DNA of 64,000 bases from Roseomonas mucosa (GTDB lineage Bacteria; Pseudomonadota; Alphaproteobacteria; Acetobacterales; Acetobacteraceae), in contig CAMDWG010000001.1 of the NCBI GenBank assembly GCA_945878375.1, forward strand, positions 310,001-374,000. The letters are read 5' to 3'. Of this stretch, positions 18,101 through 29,634 are shown one piece after another. Position numbers and translations under genes: made by a program. The number at the start of each line of letters is the position of its first letter. Positions within the stretch are counted from its first letter, which is position 1. Below the pieces are notes generated by a model. The model saw only the letters and a list, made by a program, of their open reading frames with translations, had not been told where the DNA came from and ran no database searches.

Positions 18101-19042
18101 ATGGCAGCCAATGGCAGCCTCGCGATAAGAGGCGATACGAGCGTGGGGCCAGGCCGCGCGAACAGCATGCAGCGATTCGCGCGCCGCCGTTCAACCATCG
18201 CCGTCGTGATGACGCTGCCGCTGCTGGCCATCATTATAGGACTGGTCGCCTATCCGGCGGCCTACGCCATCTATCTGTCTACGCTGAACCGGCGCATGAC
18301 CGCCTTTGCCGGAACGCTGAACTTCGAGCTGCTGTTCGAAAGCGACACTTTCTGGGCGGTGGCCTTCCAGTCCTGCTTCTTCGCGATCACGGCCGTGCTG
18401 CTGAAGGCGCTGATTGGCTTCTGGCTGGCGCACATGCTGCACCACATCCCGAACAACAAGCAGCGCAAGTGGCGCGGCATGCTGCTGGTGCCCTGGGTGA
18501 TTCCGCCCGCGCTCTCCACCCTTGGCTGGTGGTGGATGTTCGATCCCTCCTATTCCTCGATCAACTGGCTGCTCGCGGTCATCTCGGTGCCGGAGGTGCC
18601 CTGGCTTGGCCATCACTGGTGGGCGCGCATCGCGATCGTCATGGTGAATGTGTGGATCGGCGCGCCGTTCTTCATGATCATGTATCTGGCGGCGCTGAAA
18701 TCGGTGCCGGAGCAGTTGTACGAGGCGGCGGCGATCGACGGCGCCACAGCCTGGCAGCGGCTGCGCTACGTGACGCTGCCGATGATGGCAAACATCATCT
18801 CGATCACCGTGCTGTTCAGCCTGATCGTGACCTTCGCGAATTACGACATCGTACGCGTGCTGACCAATGGCGGGCCACGGGACCTGACGCATGTCTTCGC
18901 GTCCTACGCCTTCCAGGTGGGCATCCTGTCGGGGAACATCCCGCGCGGTGCGGCGGTATCGCTGTTCATGTTCCCCATCCTCGCGATCTGCGCCTTTTTC
19001 GTGCTGCGCAGCGTCACTCGGCGCAACAAGGAGCAGATGTGA
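18101..19042 (+). CDS. ABC transporter permease, sugar type (MalF/UgpA-like)
   Basis: 313 residues. Six membrane segments, the first at about 30-50. The cytoplasmic EAA loop, which contacts the ATPase, reads YEAAAIDGATAWQRLRYVTLP. The ATG at 18101 is preferred because GGAGAG lies six to ten bases upstream; an in-frame GTG twelve bases earlier would overlap that site. It overlaps the next permease by one base (TGATG). Confidence 0.93.
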   Translation: MAANGSLAIRGDTSVGPGRANSMQRFARRRSTIAVVMTLPLLAIIIGLVAYPAAYAIYLSTLNRRMTAFAGTLNFELLFESDTFWAVAFQSCFFAITAVLLKALIGFWLAHMLHHIPNNKQRKWRGMLLVPWVIPPALSTLGWWWMFDPSYSSINWLLAVISVPEVPWLGHHWWARIAIVMVNVWIGAPFFMIMYLAALKSVPEQLYEAAAIDGATAWQRLRYVTLPMMANIISITVLFSLIVTFANYDIVRVLTNGGPRDLTHVFASYAFQVGILSGNIPRGAAVSLFMFPILAICAFFVLRSVTRRNKEQM

Positions 19043-19938
19043 TGTCGGCGACCGCAGCGAACCGCGACGTCCTGGGCATCTACCACAAGGCGGGCAGCCT
19101 GCGCGCGGAACGCCGCTGGGCGCTCTGGACCGCCTATGCCTCGTTGATCGTGGCTGCCATCATCTTCCTCGCCCCGCCCTTCTACATGCTGATCACCAGC
19201 CTGAAGACGAGCGGCGAGATCGCGAACATGACCGGTAACCCGTGGATGGTCCGCGACCCGACGCTCGAGAACTACTCGGCGATCATCTTCAACCCGATGT
19301 TCCAACGCTTCATGCTGAACAGCATCGTCATCACGGCCTGTGTCGTGGCGCTGACGATGGTGATCTCGATCCTGGCGGCCTTCGCGCTGGCGCGCATGCG
19401 CTTCTGGGGCAGTCAGGTGCTCGCGACCGGCGTGTTCCTGACCTACCTGGTGCCCGACACGCTGCTGTTCATCCCATTGTACCAGATCGTGGGCGGGGTC
19501 GGCCTGCTGAACTCGATCTGGGGGCTGATCCTGGTCTATCCGACGCTGACGGTGCCCTTCTGCACCTGGATCATGATCGGCTACTTCGCCTCCATCCCGA
19601 AGGAACTGGACGAGGCGGCGCTGATCGACGGCGCGACATGGCCGCAGATGCTGCTCAAGATCTTCATTCCAGTGGCGCTGCCTGGAATCATCGCGGCGAC
19701 GATCTTCGCCTTCACCGTGTCCTGGGCCGCCTTCGTCTATCCGACAGCGTTCGTGACCACGCCGGACCAGATGCCGCTGACCATCGGCGTCGTCAGCCAG
19801 CTGGTCCGTGCCGACACCTTCGCGTGGGGGCAGATCATGGCTGGCGCGCTGATGGCAGCGCTGCCGCCGGTGATCATCTACGCGTTCCTCATGGACTACT
19901 ACATCGCCGGCCTGACCGCCGGCGCGACGAAAGGCTGA
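19042..19938 (+). CDS. ABC transporter permease, sugar type (MalG/UgpE-like)
   Basis: 298 residues. N-terminal cytoplasmic tail of about 25 residues, then six hydrophobic segments, with the EAA loop [21 protein letters not shown]. The start ATG shares its A with the upstream TGA, and an AAGGAG ribosome site lies within the end of the upstream gene. It forms the heterodimeric membrane channel with the preceding permease. Eight bases separate it from the ATPase gene. Confidence 0.94.
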   Translation: MSATAANRDVLGIYHKAGSLRAERRWALWTAYASLIVAAIIFLAPPFYMLITSLKTSGEIANMTGNPWMVRDPTLENYSAIIFNPMFQRFMLNSIVITACVVALTMVISILAAFALARMRFWGSQVLATGVFLTYLVPDTLLFIPLYQIVGGVGLLNSIWGLILVYPTLTVPFCTWIMIGYFASIPKELDEAALIDGATWPQMLLKIFIPVALPGIIAATIFAFTVSWAAFVYPTAFVTTPDQMPLTIGVVSQLVRADTFAWGQIMAGALMAALPPVIIYAFLMDYYIAGLTAGATKG

Positions 19939-19945
19939 ACGACCA

Positions 19946-21046
<1,101 letters not shown>

Positions 21047-21110
21047 CGGCGCTGGGGGCTGGACGCCCCGCGCCACGGCGGGCAGGTTCGGCGCCGAGGA
21101 GATACATGCC

Positions 21111-22196
21111 ATGGCGCCCAACTACGTCCTGATCGAAGCGAAGAAACTCGACGCCTATGTCGCCGCCATCTTCCGCGCCGCCGGCTGCGACGCGGCGGAA
21201 GCGGGGCGGATCTCCACCCATCTGCTCGGCGCCAACCTGGCCGGCCATGACAGCCACGGTGTCGCGCGCGTGCCGCGCTATGTCGAATGGCTCCAGGCCG
21301 GCTATGTGCTGAAGGGCCAGGATGCGGAAATCGTCACCGATGGCGGCTGCTTCGCGCTGCTGGACGGCAAGTTCGGCTTCGGCCAGACGGTGGCGCCGCA
21401 GGCGGTGGAACTCGGCATCGCGCGCGCGCTGCAACATGGCATCGCCGTGGTCGGGCTTCGCAATGCCGGCCATATCGGCCGGGTCGGCGACTATGCCGAA
21501 GCCGCGATCCGCGCCGGGCTGATCTCCGTCCATTTCGTCAATGTCGCGGGCAGCGTGCTGGTGGCGCCCTTCGGCGGCACGGATCGCCGCTTTTCCACCG
21601 CGCCCTTCGCCGTCGGCGTGCCGCTGCCGGGCAGGCCGCTCGTGCTGGATTTCGCGACCTCGCTGGTGGCGGAAGGCAAGGTGCTCGTCGCCTCCAATGG
21701 CGGCAAGGCGCTGCCGCATGACGCGCTGATCGAGCCCGATGGCCGGCTGTCTGGCGATCCGCACACGCTCTATGGCCATTACGACGCGATCGGGCCGCGC
21801 AACCCCGCCAATGGCCAGGGCGCCATCCGCGCCTTCGGGGAACACAAGGGATCGGGCCTTGCCTTCATGTGCGAGATGCTGGCCGGCGCGCTGACCGGCG
21901 GCGGCACCAGCGGGCCGGTGGGCGCGCGCGGGCGCATCGCCAATGGCATGCTGAGCTTCTACGTCTCGCCCCGTCATTTCGGCACCCAGGCCGAGTTCGA
22001 GGCGACGGGCCGCGCCTATGTCGATTGGGTCATCGGCTGCACGCCCGCGACGCCGAGCGAGCCCGTGCTGGCGCCCGGCGACAAGGAAGCAGTGACGCGC
22101 GCCGACCGACTGGCCAACGGCGTGCCGCTCCAGCCGGACACCTGGGCGGGCATCCAGCAGGTCGGGCGCGAGCTCGGCGTGGCGGAGACGAACTGA
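21111..22196 (+). CDS. LDH2/malate/ureidoglycolate dehydrogenase family oxidoreductase
   Basis: 361 residues of the NAD(P)-dependent LDH2/MDH2 fold, which is unrelated to classical lactate dehydrogenases. Characteristic segments are GHDSHGVARVPRYVEWLQAG near 42-61 with the catalytic His, RNAGHIGRVGDYAE near 116-129, and GEHKGSGLAFMCEMLAGAL near 242-260. It reduces a 2-oxo acid or oxidises a 2-hydroxy acid. A GAGGAG ribosome site is present. Sixty-four bases after the ABC ATPase, it may act on the imported compound (inference). Confidence 0.9.
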   Translation: MAPNYVLIEAKKLDAYVAAIFRAAGCDAAEAGRISTHLLGANLAGHDSHGVARVPRYVEWLQAGYVLKGQDAEIVTDGGCFALLDGKFGFGQTVAPQAVELGIARALQHGIAVVGLRNAGHIGRVGDYAEAAIRAGLISVHFVNVAGSVLVAPFGGTDRRFSTAPFAVGVPLPGRPLVLDFATSLVAEGKVLVASNGGKALPHDALIEPDGRLSGDPHTLYGHYDAIGPRNPANGQGAIRAFGEHKGSGLAFMCEMLAGALTGGGTSGPVGARGRIANGMLSFYVSPRHFGTQAEFEATGRAYVDWVIGCTPATPSEPVLAPGDKEAVTRADRLANGVPLQPDTWAGIQQVGRELGVAETN

Positions 22197-22227
22197 CATC
22201 CGGGTGGCGCGGGCCCATATCCACCGC

Positions 22228-22410
22228 ATGGACCCGCTCACCCGTATCTTCATCCAGCTCGCCCGCTGGTTCCGCAATCCGCCATCGCGGACGCATGTCA
22301 TCGTGATCCTCATCGCCCTCGGCGCGTCGGTCGCGCTCGTCCTGGTCGAGCGCGGGATCGGCTGGCCCGACTGGCTGCGCAGCGATCCGGTGCCGGTCCT
22401 GCGCCGATAG
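22228..22410 (+). CDS. Small single-span membrane protein (60 aa)
   Basis: 60 residues. An amphipathic, basic N-terminus (ARWFRNPPSRTH) is followed by one membrane segment, VIVILIALGASVALVLV, and a short tail with WPDWLRSDPVPVLRR. I do not recognise a function. An in-frame GTG at 22204 would add eight residues. The ATG is preferred. It lies 31 bases after the dehydrogenase gene on the same strand. Confidence 0.6.
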   Translation: MDPLTRIFIQLARWFRNPPSRTHVIVILIALGASVALVLVERGIGWPDWLRSDPVPVLRR

Positions 22411-22422
22411 CAGGCGCCCCTT

Positions 22423-22448
22423 GCCTCGCACGCGATGCGGCGCGAGGC
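22423..22448 (+). terminator. GC-rich hairpin after the small membrane protein
   Basis: GCCTCGC (22423-22429) pairs with GCGAGGC (22442-22448), with a second short pairing inside. No T-run follows. It may mark the end of the importer operon, but only its position supports this. Confidence 0.3.
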
Positions 22449-22584
22449 TGCGAGGCCAGCGTAGCCGGGGGAGGGACAAGATGCGTGTACGCCGTGCCGG
22501 GCCCGGGGCTGGCCGACCAGCCGCCGTCACCTGCCTTCGCTGCTTTGACCGTCCAAACCGGCATGCGGCTGGAACCGTGGGGCG

Positions 22585-24174
22585 ATGATGCAGGGTGAGG
22601 CGGATATCATCGTCGTCGGCGGCGGCAGCGCCGGCTGCGTGGTCGCCGCGCGGCTGTCGGAGGATGCCGCGACCCGCGTGCTGCTGCTGGAAGCCGGCCC
22701 GCCCGATTCCAGCCCCTGGGTCGCGCTGCCGGCCGGCTATGCGAAGCTCTATGGCAGCGGGATCTACGACCCGAAGTTCATGACCGAGCCCGAAGCCGCG
22801 CTGGACGGCCGCGCCCTGCATTGGCCGCGCGGGCGCGTGCTGGGCGGGTCGGGCAGCGTCAACGGCCTCGTCTATCTCCGCGGCAGCCCGCATGACTACG
22901 ACCGCTGGGCGCAGGCCGGGGCGCGCGGCTGGTCGTACGAGGATGTGGCGCCGGTCTTCCGCCGGATGGAAGCCTGGCTCGGCGACCCATCCGAGGCGCG
23001 CGGCAAGGATGGCCCGATCCGTGTCAGCGAACCGAAGCGCCTGGCACGCGCGCCGCAGGCCTTCATCGATGCGGCCGTCGCCGCCGGCCTGCCGCGCTTC
23101 GGCGATGTGAATGATGGCGGCTCGATCGAAGGCGTCGGGCCGGTGCAGCTGAATGTGGATGGCCGGTTCCGGTCGTCCTCCGCACGCATGTATCTGCGGC
23201 CCGCGATGTCGCGCGGGAATCTCGAAGTGAAGACCGGCGTGCAGGTGCAGCGCCTGATCTTCGAAGGCCAGCGCTGCGTCGGCGTCGCGACGGCGCAGGG
23301 CGAATTCCGCGCGCGGCGCAGCGTGGTGGTGTCCTCCGGCGCGCTGGAGACGCCGAAGCTGCTGATGCTGTCGGGCATCGGCGACGGCGCGGCGCTGTCG
23401 TCCATGGGCATCCCCGTGGTCGCGCACAGCCCCGATGTCGGGCGCAACCTGCAGGACCACCTGATCGCGAAATTCATCTTCCGCACGCGCCCCTGCGGCA
23501 CGCTGAACGAGATCCTGCAGAGCCGCGTGAAACAGGCCGCCATCGGGCTGGACTGGCTGCTGCGGAAATCCGGCCCGCTGGCCATCGGCGCGGGGGAGGC
23601 GACGGGCTTCATCCGCGTGACGCCGGGGGCGGAGGAACCGGAAGCGCAGCTTCTGTTCGTGAATTTCGCGACCTTCGACTACCGCAACGGCCTGACGGAT
23701 TTTCCCGGCGTGATGCTGAACTACGGCGCCTGCCGCCCGGACAGCCGCGGCACGCTGACGCTGCGCAGCCCCGACCCGCGCGACCCGCCGGTGATCCGGC
23801 CCAACTACCTCGACCACCCGAACGACCTGCGGGTGATGCTCGGCGCCGCCGCGATCTGCCGGCGGATCGCGGCCCAGGCGCCCTTCCGCGACCTGATCGA
23901 GGAAGAATTGCGCCCCGGGCCCGATTCGACCTCCGACGCCGCGACGGAGGCGAATATCCGCGCCACCTCCGGCACCGTGTTCCATCCCTGCGGCACGGCG
24001 CGGATGGGCAGCGACGACCGGGCGGTGCTCGACCCCGAATTGCGCGTGCGCGGGGTGGAAGGGCTGCGGGTTGCCGATGCCAGCGTCTTCCCCTTGATTC
24101 CGTCGCCCAATATCCAGCCCGCCGCCTTAATGGTCGGCGAACGCTGCGCGGATTTTCTGCGCCGCGCCGCCTGA
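22585..24174 (+). CDS. GMC family oxidoreductase (choline dehydrogenase-like)
   Basis: 529 residues. FAD-binding motif VVGGGSAGCVVAARLSED at the N-terminus, GMC signature 1 region with RGRVLGGSGSVNGLVYLRG, signature 2 SSGALETPKLLMLSGIG, and C-terminal HPCGTARMGSD with active-site His. It oxidises a primary alcohol, choline-like or polyol substrate at the expense of FAD. Location after an importer and before an SDR suggests a role in alcohol or polyol oxidation (inference). Two adjacent ATGs are possible starts. Confidence 0.92.
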   Translation: MMQGEADIIVVGGGSAGCVVAARLSEDAATRVLLLEAGPPDSSPWVALPAGYAKLYGSGIYDPKFMTEPEAALDGRALHWPRGRVLGGSGSVNGLVYLRGSPHDYDRWAQAGARGWSYEDVAPVFRRMEAWLGDPSEARGKDGPIRVSEPKRLARAPQAFIDAAVAAGLPRFGDVNDGGSIEGVGPVQLNVDGRFRSSSARMYLRPAMSRGNLEVKTGVQVQRLIFEGQRCVGVATAQGEFRARRSVVVSSGALETPKLLMLSGIGDGAALSSMGIPVVAHSPDVGRNLQDHLIAKFIFRTRPCGTLNEILQSRVKQAAIGLDWLLRKSGPLAIGAGEATGFIRVTPGAEEPEAQLLFVNFATFDYRNGLTDFPGVMLNYGACRPDSRGTLTLRSPDPRDPPVIRPNYLDHPNDLRVMLGAAAICRRIAAQAPFRDLIEEELRPGPDSTSDAATEANIRATSGTVFHPCGTARMGSDDRAVLDPELRVRGVEGLRVADASVFPLIPSPNIQPAALMVGERCADFLRRAA

Positions 24175-24181
24175 ATTTTCT

Positions 24182-24205
24182 CCCTCTCCCGCTTGCGGGA
24201 GAGGG
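24182..24205. repeat. Short copy of CCCTCTCCCGC palindrome
   Basis: CCCTCTCCCGC, two bases, GCGGGAGAGGG: a perfect 11-bp inverted repeat directly after the GMC gene stop. Related sequences occur at 29438-29561, 36531-36608, 48786-48813 and 55894-56022. It may also act as a terminator. Confidence 0.7.
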
Positions 24206-24261
24206 GCGGGGTGAGGGACATCCCGCACACCCCATCACGACACGATCAGGAGAGTTATCGC

Positions 24262-25002
24262 ATGCCCATCCGCAAGGCCGCGCTGGTGACCGGCGCCGGC
24301 AAGAATATCGGCCGCGCCGTAGCACTCGGCCTGGCCGAGGACGGCTTCGATGTCGCGATCAACGGCGCGTCCGATGTGAAGGCGGCGGAGAGCGTGGCGG
24401 CGGAGGTGCGCGCGCGCGGGCGCCAGGCCGTGGTGATCATGGGCGATGTCGGCACGCGCGCCGAATGCGCGCGCATCGCGGCAGCGGCGCTGGCCGCTTT
24501 CGGCACGGTGGATGTGCTGGTGAACAACGCCGCGCTGCGCCCCGCCAAGCCCTTCCTGGATCTGACGGAGGAAGATTGGCGCCGCGTGATGGGCGTGGAT
24601 GTGGAAGCCTCGATCTGGCTGTCCCAGGCGCTGCTGCCAGGGATGGTGGCCGAGGGCTGGGGCCGCATCGTGAACTTCACCGGCATGAACGCGATCCACG
24701 GCTATGCGGGCCGCGCGCCGGTTTCGGTGGCGAAGCACGGGCTGTGGGGGCTCACCAAGTCGCTCGCGAAGGAATTCGCGAAGCAGGGCATCACGGTGAA
24801 CGCCGTCTCGCCCGGCCCCATCGCGGCGGATGACGACGTACCGGGTGAGACGAACAGCCGCACCGGCTATGTCGCGAAGGTCCCGATGGGCCGCATGGGC
24901 ACACCGGCCGAGATCGCGACCGTGGTGCGAATGCTGACGAGCGAAGGCGGCGCCTATGTCACCGGGCAAATGCTGCAGGTGAATGGCGGCGCGGAGACCT
25001 GA
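24262..25002 (+). CDS. Short-chain dehydrogenase/reductase-like protein lacking the catalytic Tyr
   Basis: 246 residues with the SDR Rossmann fold: TGAGKNIGRAVA near the N-terminus, NNAA at about 88-91, and a C-terminal GQMLQVNGG. At the usual YxxxK site the sequence is VSVAK, so Tyr is replaced by Val while Lys is kept. The usual catalytic Ser region reads NFTGMNA instead of NISS. Normal hydride transfer by the Ser-Tyr-Lys mechanism is therefore unlikely; a binding or different catalytic role is possible. An AGGAG ribosome site precedes the ATG. Confidence 0.85.
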   Translation: MPIRKAALVTGAGKNIGRAVALGLAEDGFDVAINGASDVKAAESVAAEVRARGRQAVVIMGDVGTRAECARIAAAALAAFGTVDVLVNNAALRPAKPFLDLTEEDWRRVMGVDVEASIWLSQALLPGMVAEGWGRIVNFTGMNAIHGYAGRAPVSVAKHGLWGLTKSLAKEFAKQGITVNAVSPGPIAADDDVPGETNSRTGYVAKVPMGRMGTPAEIATVVRMLTSEGGAYVTGQMLQVNGGAET

Positions 25003-25070
25003 GCACGGCTGAAGCAGATCGCGGGCGGGCGCGGGCGCCGCGCTTGCGCCCCGACCTACCCCATGATAGC

Positions 25071-25098
25071 GCGACATCAGTTTTCTTTGTGGTGTCGC
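25071..25098 (+). promoter_or_regulatory. Hairpin immediately before the fkbM start
   Basis: GCGACATCA (25071-25079) pairs with TGGTGTCGC (25090-25098) with one G-T pair around a T-rich ten-base loop. The stem ends one base before the ATG at 25100, where a ribosome site would be expected, and no good Shine-Dalgarno is visible. Confidence 0.45.
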
Positions 25099-25099
25099 A

Positions 25100-25951
25100 A
25101 TGTTACGAGACATCGTTCGGTTCGAGGTCGGCGCGGCGCTGCCGACCAAGGCGGCGCTGAACATCCAGGATGCCGCCGTACAGGATTACCTGCAGCGCCT
25201 GTATGAAGGCGGCAAGACCTATCATGCGTGGCTTACGGTCTGGCGCCACTTCGCGAAGTGGGAGGGCACGTTCCTCGATATCGGCGCGAATATGGGCCAG
25301 AGCATCACGAGCTTCGGCCTGTTCAATCCGCGCATGCGAATCTGGAGCTTTGAGCCAAATCCGCTATGTGCGGAGAGCATTGCCTTCGCAGCGGGTCTCG
25401 TGCCGAACGAAGTGAACGTGTTCATGTGCGGCATCTCAGACGAGGATGCGGGTCTTACGCTTCACGTTCCCGTCCTACGCGGCAGCAACAGCTTTGGTCC
25501 GAGTTCCAATGCATCCCTGCGGAGGACCGAGTTGGAGAAGGGCTATGTCGTGCAGCGGCTGCTCGGCACGGAAACAGACCGTACGGCACTATCCTTCGTG
25601 GAAGTACCGGCCCAGGTGCGACGCCTCTCCAGCATTGGCGAGCCCGAGGCGTTGCGTATCGTAAAAATCGATGTCGAAGGCTTCGAGCGCCGTGTGCTCG
25701 ACGGCATCACCCCGGCCATCCGCCGCCATCGCCCCGTGTTGACGGTGGAGCGCAACAACTGGCCGGAGGTGCTGGAGTGGATGCAACGCGAGAATTACGG
25801 CGGATTCGACCATGAGTTCGACGGTACGGTCGGGACCCTCCGCCCAGATCCGCCGGGCCGCGGCGGCAAGGTGGTGGATGCCGTCCTGCTGCCTCTGGAA
25901 CGCGTGGACGAAATCATGGCAAGCGCAGAAGGGCTGCGGCTTGCCGGCTAA
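25100..25951 (+). CDS. FkbM family SAM-dependent methyltransferase
   Basis: 283 residues. SAM-binding motif FLDIGANMGQ near 58-67, SFEPNP near 83-88, and the conserved KIDVEGFERRVLDG near 190-203 of the FkbM domain, which O-methylates sugars or polyketides. It is flanked by unrelated genes. Base use differs from its neighbours, with TTA, CTA, GTA and CGT codons and a lower GC at its 5' end, which suggests recent acquisition (inference). Its ribosome-binding region is occupied by a hairpin. Confidence 0.9.
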   Translation: MLRDIVRFEVGAALPTKAALNIQDAAVQDYLQRLYEGGKTYHAWLTVWRHFAKWEGTFLDIGANMGQSITSFGLFNPRMRIWSFEPNPLCAESIAFAAGLVPNEVNVFMCGISDEDAGLTLHVPVLRGSNSFGPSSNASLRRTELEKGYVVQRLLGTETDRTALSFVEVPAQVRRLSSIGEPEALRIVKIDVEGFERRVLDGITPAIRRHRPVLTVERNNWPEVLEWMQRENYGGFDHEFDGTVGTLRPDPPGRGGKVVDAVLLPLERVDEIMASAEGLRLAG

Positions 25952-25970
25952 GGCTGCTGTAACCGCAGCC
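25952..25970 (+). terminator. Weak hairpin after fkbM
   Basis: GGCTGC and GCAGCC separated by seven bases, directly after the stop codon and followed by a C-run rather than a T-run, in a convergent gap. Confidence 0.3.
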
Positions 25971-26019
25971 TCCCCCCCCTTCAGCCCCAGGGGCGGGGAT
26001 ACGCCCGTGGCAACGAGAG

Positions 26020-27264
26020 CTAGCGCGGCCCCGCTACGAACTCGCCCTGCCGCATCAGCGGCTCCACCGCGCCCGATTGCGTGATCCCGTTCAGGTCCAC
26101 CGCGCCGGACCCGATCATCCAGTCGATATGGATCAGCGACGCATTCGCGCCGCGTTCGGCAAGCCTCTCCATCGGCACGCCGGCACTGTCGCGCAGGCAG
26201 GTGGTGTAGGCCTGGCCCAGCGCGATGTGGCTGGCCGCGTTCTCGTCGAACAGCGTGTTGCGGAACAGCAGGCCGGAGCGCGAGATGGGCGAGGAATGCG
26301 GCACAAGCGCAACCTCCCCCAGCCGCGCCGCGCCTTCATCCGTGCCCAGCACCTTGTGCAGCACTTCCGCGCCCCTGGTCGCATGCGCCTCCACGATCCG
26401 CCCGGCCTCGAAGCGCACGGCGATGTCCTCGATCAGCGTGCCCTGGTAGGCCAGCGGCTTGGTGCTGCGGACCACGCCTTCCACGCGCAGCTTGTGCGGG
26501 GTGGTGAAGACTTCCTCGGTCGGGATGTTCGGGTTGCAGGTGATGCCGTTCTTCGCCGGCTCCGCGCCGCCCGACCACAAATGCCCATCCGCGAGGCCAA
26601 CGCGCAGATCGGTCCCCGGGCCACGGAAATGCAGCTCGGAAAAATCCTTGCCGTTGAGGAAGGCGGTGCGGGCGTGCAGCGTGCGGTTATGCGCGGCCCA
26701 ATCGGCCACCGGGTCGGCGACATCAACACGGCAGGCGGCGAAGATCGCCTCCCACAGCGCCGCGACGGCTTCGTCCTGCGGCAGGTTCGGAAAAACCTGC
26801 CGCGCCCAGCCCGGCGTCGCCGCCGGCACCAGATTCCAGTTGATCGCGAAGCCGGTGATCAGTTCCAGCGCCGGGCGATAGGCGATGCTGCGCGCCTTGT
26901 TCGCGCGCGCCACCTTCGCCGGGTCCTGGCCGCCGAGCAGCGTCGGGTCTTCTCCCACCACCGCCAGCCGCGCGGCGCCGCCGCGAAACGCATTCGCCAT
27001 CGCTTCGAACAGCCAGCCGGGCGCGACATCGAAGGCGGTGTCGGGATGGGCGTGGCGGTAGCGCGCCAGCGTCACCTCGTCATCGCCGATCAGCGGCGTC
27101 ACCAGCGTCGCGCCCGCGCGATAGGCATGGTCGGCGATGCGCCGCACCAGGGGCATCGCCTCGATCGGGGCGGTCATCACCACTTCCTGCCCCGCGCGCA
27201 GGTTCAGCCCGACCCGCACGGCCAGCGCCGCGAGCTTGTCGAGCTTCGTCTCGAAATCCGTCAT
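26020..27264 (-). CDS. M29 family aminopeptidase
   Basis: 414 residues, the usual size for thermophilic-type aminopeptidases (AmpS/PepS, family M29). The N-terminus [25 protein letters not shown] is typical. Metal-ligand regions are visible as [13 protein letters not shown] (about 290-302), the [22 protein letters not shown] segment with Glu and His, and HIDWMIGS near the C-terminus. It removes N-terminal residues from peptides in the cytoplasm using two metal ions. It ends 14 bases from the convergent gap and follows tlpA on the same strand. Confidence 0.9.
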   Translation of the reverse strand: MTDFETKLDKLAALAVRVGLNLRAGQEVVMTAPIEAMPLVRRIADHAYRAGATLVTPLIGDDEVTLARYRHAHPDTAFDVAPGWLFEAMANAFRGGAARLAVVGEDPTLLGGQDPAKVARANKARSIAYRPALELITGFAINWNLVPAATPGWARQVFPNLPQDEAVAALWEAIFAACRVDVADPVADWAAHNRTLHARTAFLNGKDFSELHFRGPGTDLRVGLADGHLWSGGAEPAKNGITCNPNIPTEEVFTTPHKLRVEGVVRSTKPLAYQGTLIEDIAVRFEAGRIVEAHATRGAEVLHKVLGTDEGAARLGEVALVPHSSPISRSGLLFRNTLFDENAASHIALGQAYTTCLRDSAGVPMERLAERGANASLIHIDWMIGSGAVDLNGITQSGAVEPLMRQGEFVAGPR

Positions 27265-27278
27265 CGCCTGTCCCGTTC

Positions 27279-27872
27279 TCAGGTATTCGTCTGGGCGGGG
27301 CCGGGCGCCGCGCCGCGCACCAGCCGGCGCGCGGCCGCCAGGATCTCGGCGCGGTCCCAATCCGCCTCCCCCTCCAGCCGTCCCACTTCCAACCCGCGCC
27401 GGTCGAGGATGACCGTGGTCGGCAGCCCGCGCACGCCGAGCGCCCGGCCCGTCGCCCCGCGCGGGTCGAACCACATCGCCAAGTGGCGCAGGCCCGTGCG
27501 CTGGTAGAAGGGCTCCACCTGCGCCCGCCCGCCACGGTCGGAGGACAGGGCCAGCACCTCGATCCCCTCACGCGACAGGAGGGCGTGGGCGCGGTCCAGC
27601 GCCGGCATTTCGGCCACGCAGGGTGGGCACCAGGTGGCCCAGAAATTCACCACCAGCCCCTTGCCCCGGAAGGCCTCGAAGCGCGTCTCGCGCCCCTCGG
27701 AATCCTGGAAGGTCAGGCCTTCGGGCAGGGGGCGGCCCTCGGGGCTTTCCCGCAGCCGGGACAGGCCGCCATCGGCCGGCAGGGCGGCGGCTTGACGCGG
27801 CCGCGCGGCGGTGGCCAGGGTCCCGCCGACCATCAGGCCCAGCAGGTTGCGGCGCGGCCAGGGCTTCAGCAC
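27279..27872 (-). CDS. TlpA-like periplasmic thioredoxin-family protein
   Basis: 197 residues. Twin-Arg-type signal ([13 protein letters not shown], then Ala-rich cleavage region) followed by a thioredoxin fold with active-site WCPPC at about 81-85 and the cis-Pro region GLPTTVILD. It is a thiol-disulfide reductase of the TlpA/ResA group, acting on periplasmic proteins such as apocytochromes. The GTG start at 27872 is chosen because it keeps the RR motif. Its start lies only 12 bases from the argH start on the other strand. Confidence 0.88.
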   Translation of the reverse strand: MLKPWPRRNLLGLMVGGTLATAARPRQAAALPADGGLSRLRESPEGRPLPEGLTFQDSEGRETRFEAFRGKGLVVNFWATWCPPCVAEMPALDRAHALLSREGIEVLALSSDRGGRAQVEPFYQRTGLRHLAMWFDPRGATGRALGVRGLPTTVILDRRGLEVGRLEGEADWDRAEILAAARRLVRGAAPGPAQTNT

Positions 27873-27884
27873 AGGACCATCTCC

Positions 27885-29281
<1,397 letters not shown>

Positions 29282-29285
<4 letters not shown>

Positions 29286-29404
29286 GGCTGGTTGCGCTCG
29301 GCGCGGCGCTGCTGCTGCTGGCCGCCTGCGGCCGGGTGGGGGATATCCGCCCGCCCGGCCCGGCGGACCAGGTGACCTTCCCGCGCAGCTACCCGGCGCG
29401 GTGA
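29282..29404 (+). CDS. Small lipoprotein between argH and lysA (LptM/YifL-like)
   Basis: 40 residues. A short signal peptide ([16 protein letters not shown]) ends in the lipobox LAAC, with the lipidated Cys at residue 16, followed by 24 Pro/Gly-rich residues. The start overlaps the argH stop (ATGA), so it is translationally coupled. Small lipoproteins of the YifL/LptM type, which help mature the LPS translocon LptD, sit next to lysA in many proteobacteria. The position and lipobox support that identity, though the sequence is too short for certainty. Confidence 0.72.
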
Positions 29405-29437
29405 AGGCGGCGTCACGGCGCCAGAATTTCGGCGGTT

Positions 29438-29561
29438 GGTCGGGCCCCCTCCCCAGCCCTCCCCCGCAAAGCGGGAGAGGGAGCATGGCGCGCCGTTGTT
29501 CCCTCTCCCGCTATGCGGGGGAGGGTGGCCGAGCGGAGCGAGGGCGGGAGGGGGCACGACC
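29438..29561. repeat. Dispersed ~125-bp repeat with terminal inverted repeats
   Basis: Left end GGTCGGGCCCCCTCCC (29438-29453) and right end GGGAGGGGGCACGACC (29546-29561) are inverted copies differing at one base. Inside are two more palindromes, CCCCGC...GCGGG and CCCTCTCCCGC...GCGGGGGAGGG. The same architecture occurs at 55894-56022. There is no coding capacity, so it looks like a non-autonomous repeat. It separates the lipoprotein and lysA genes. Confidence 0.78.
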
Positions 29562-29634
29562 GGCCATCGGCATCGCGCCCCCCCCAAGCGCCGCACCCTT
29601 CACGAAAGGCGGCGGCTACCCCTATTGAGAGGCA

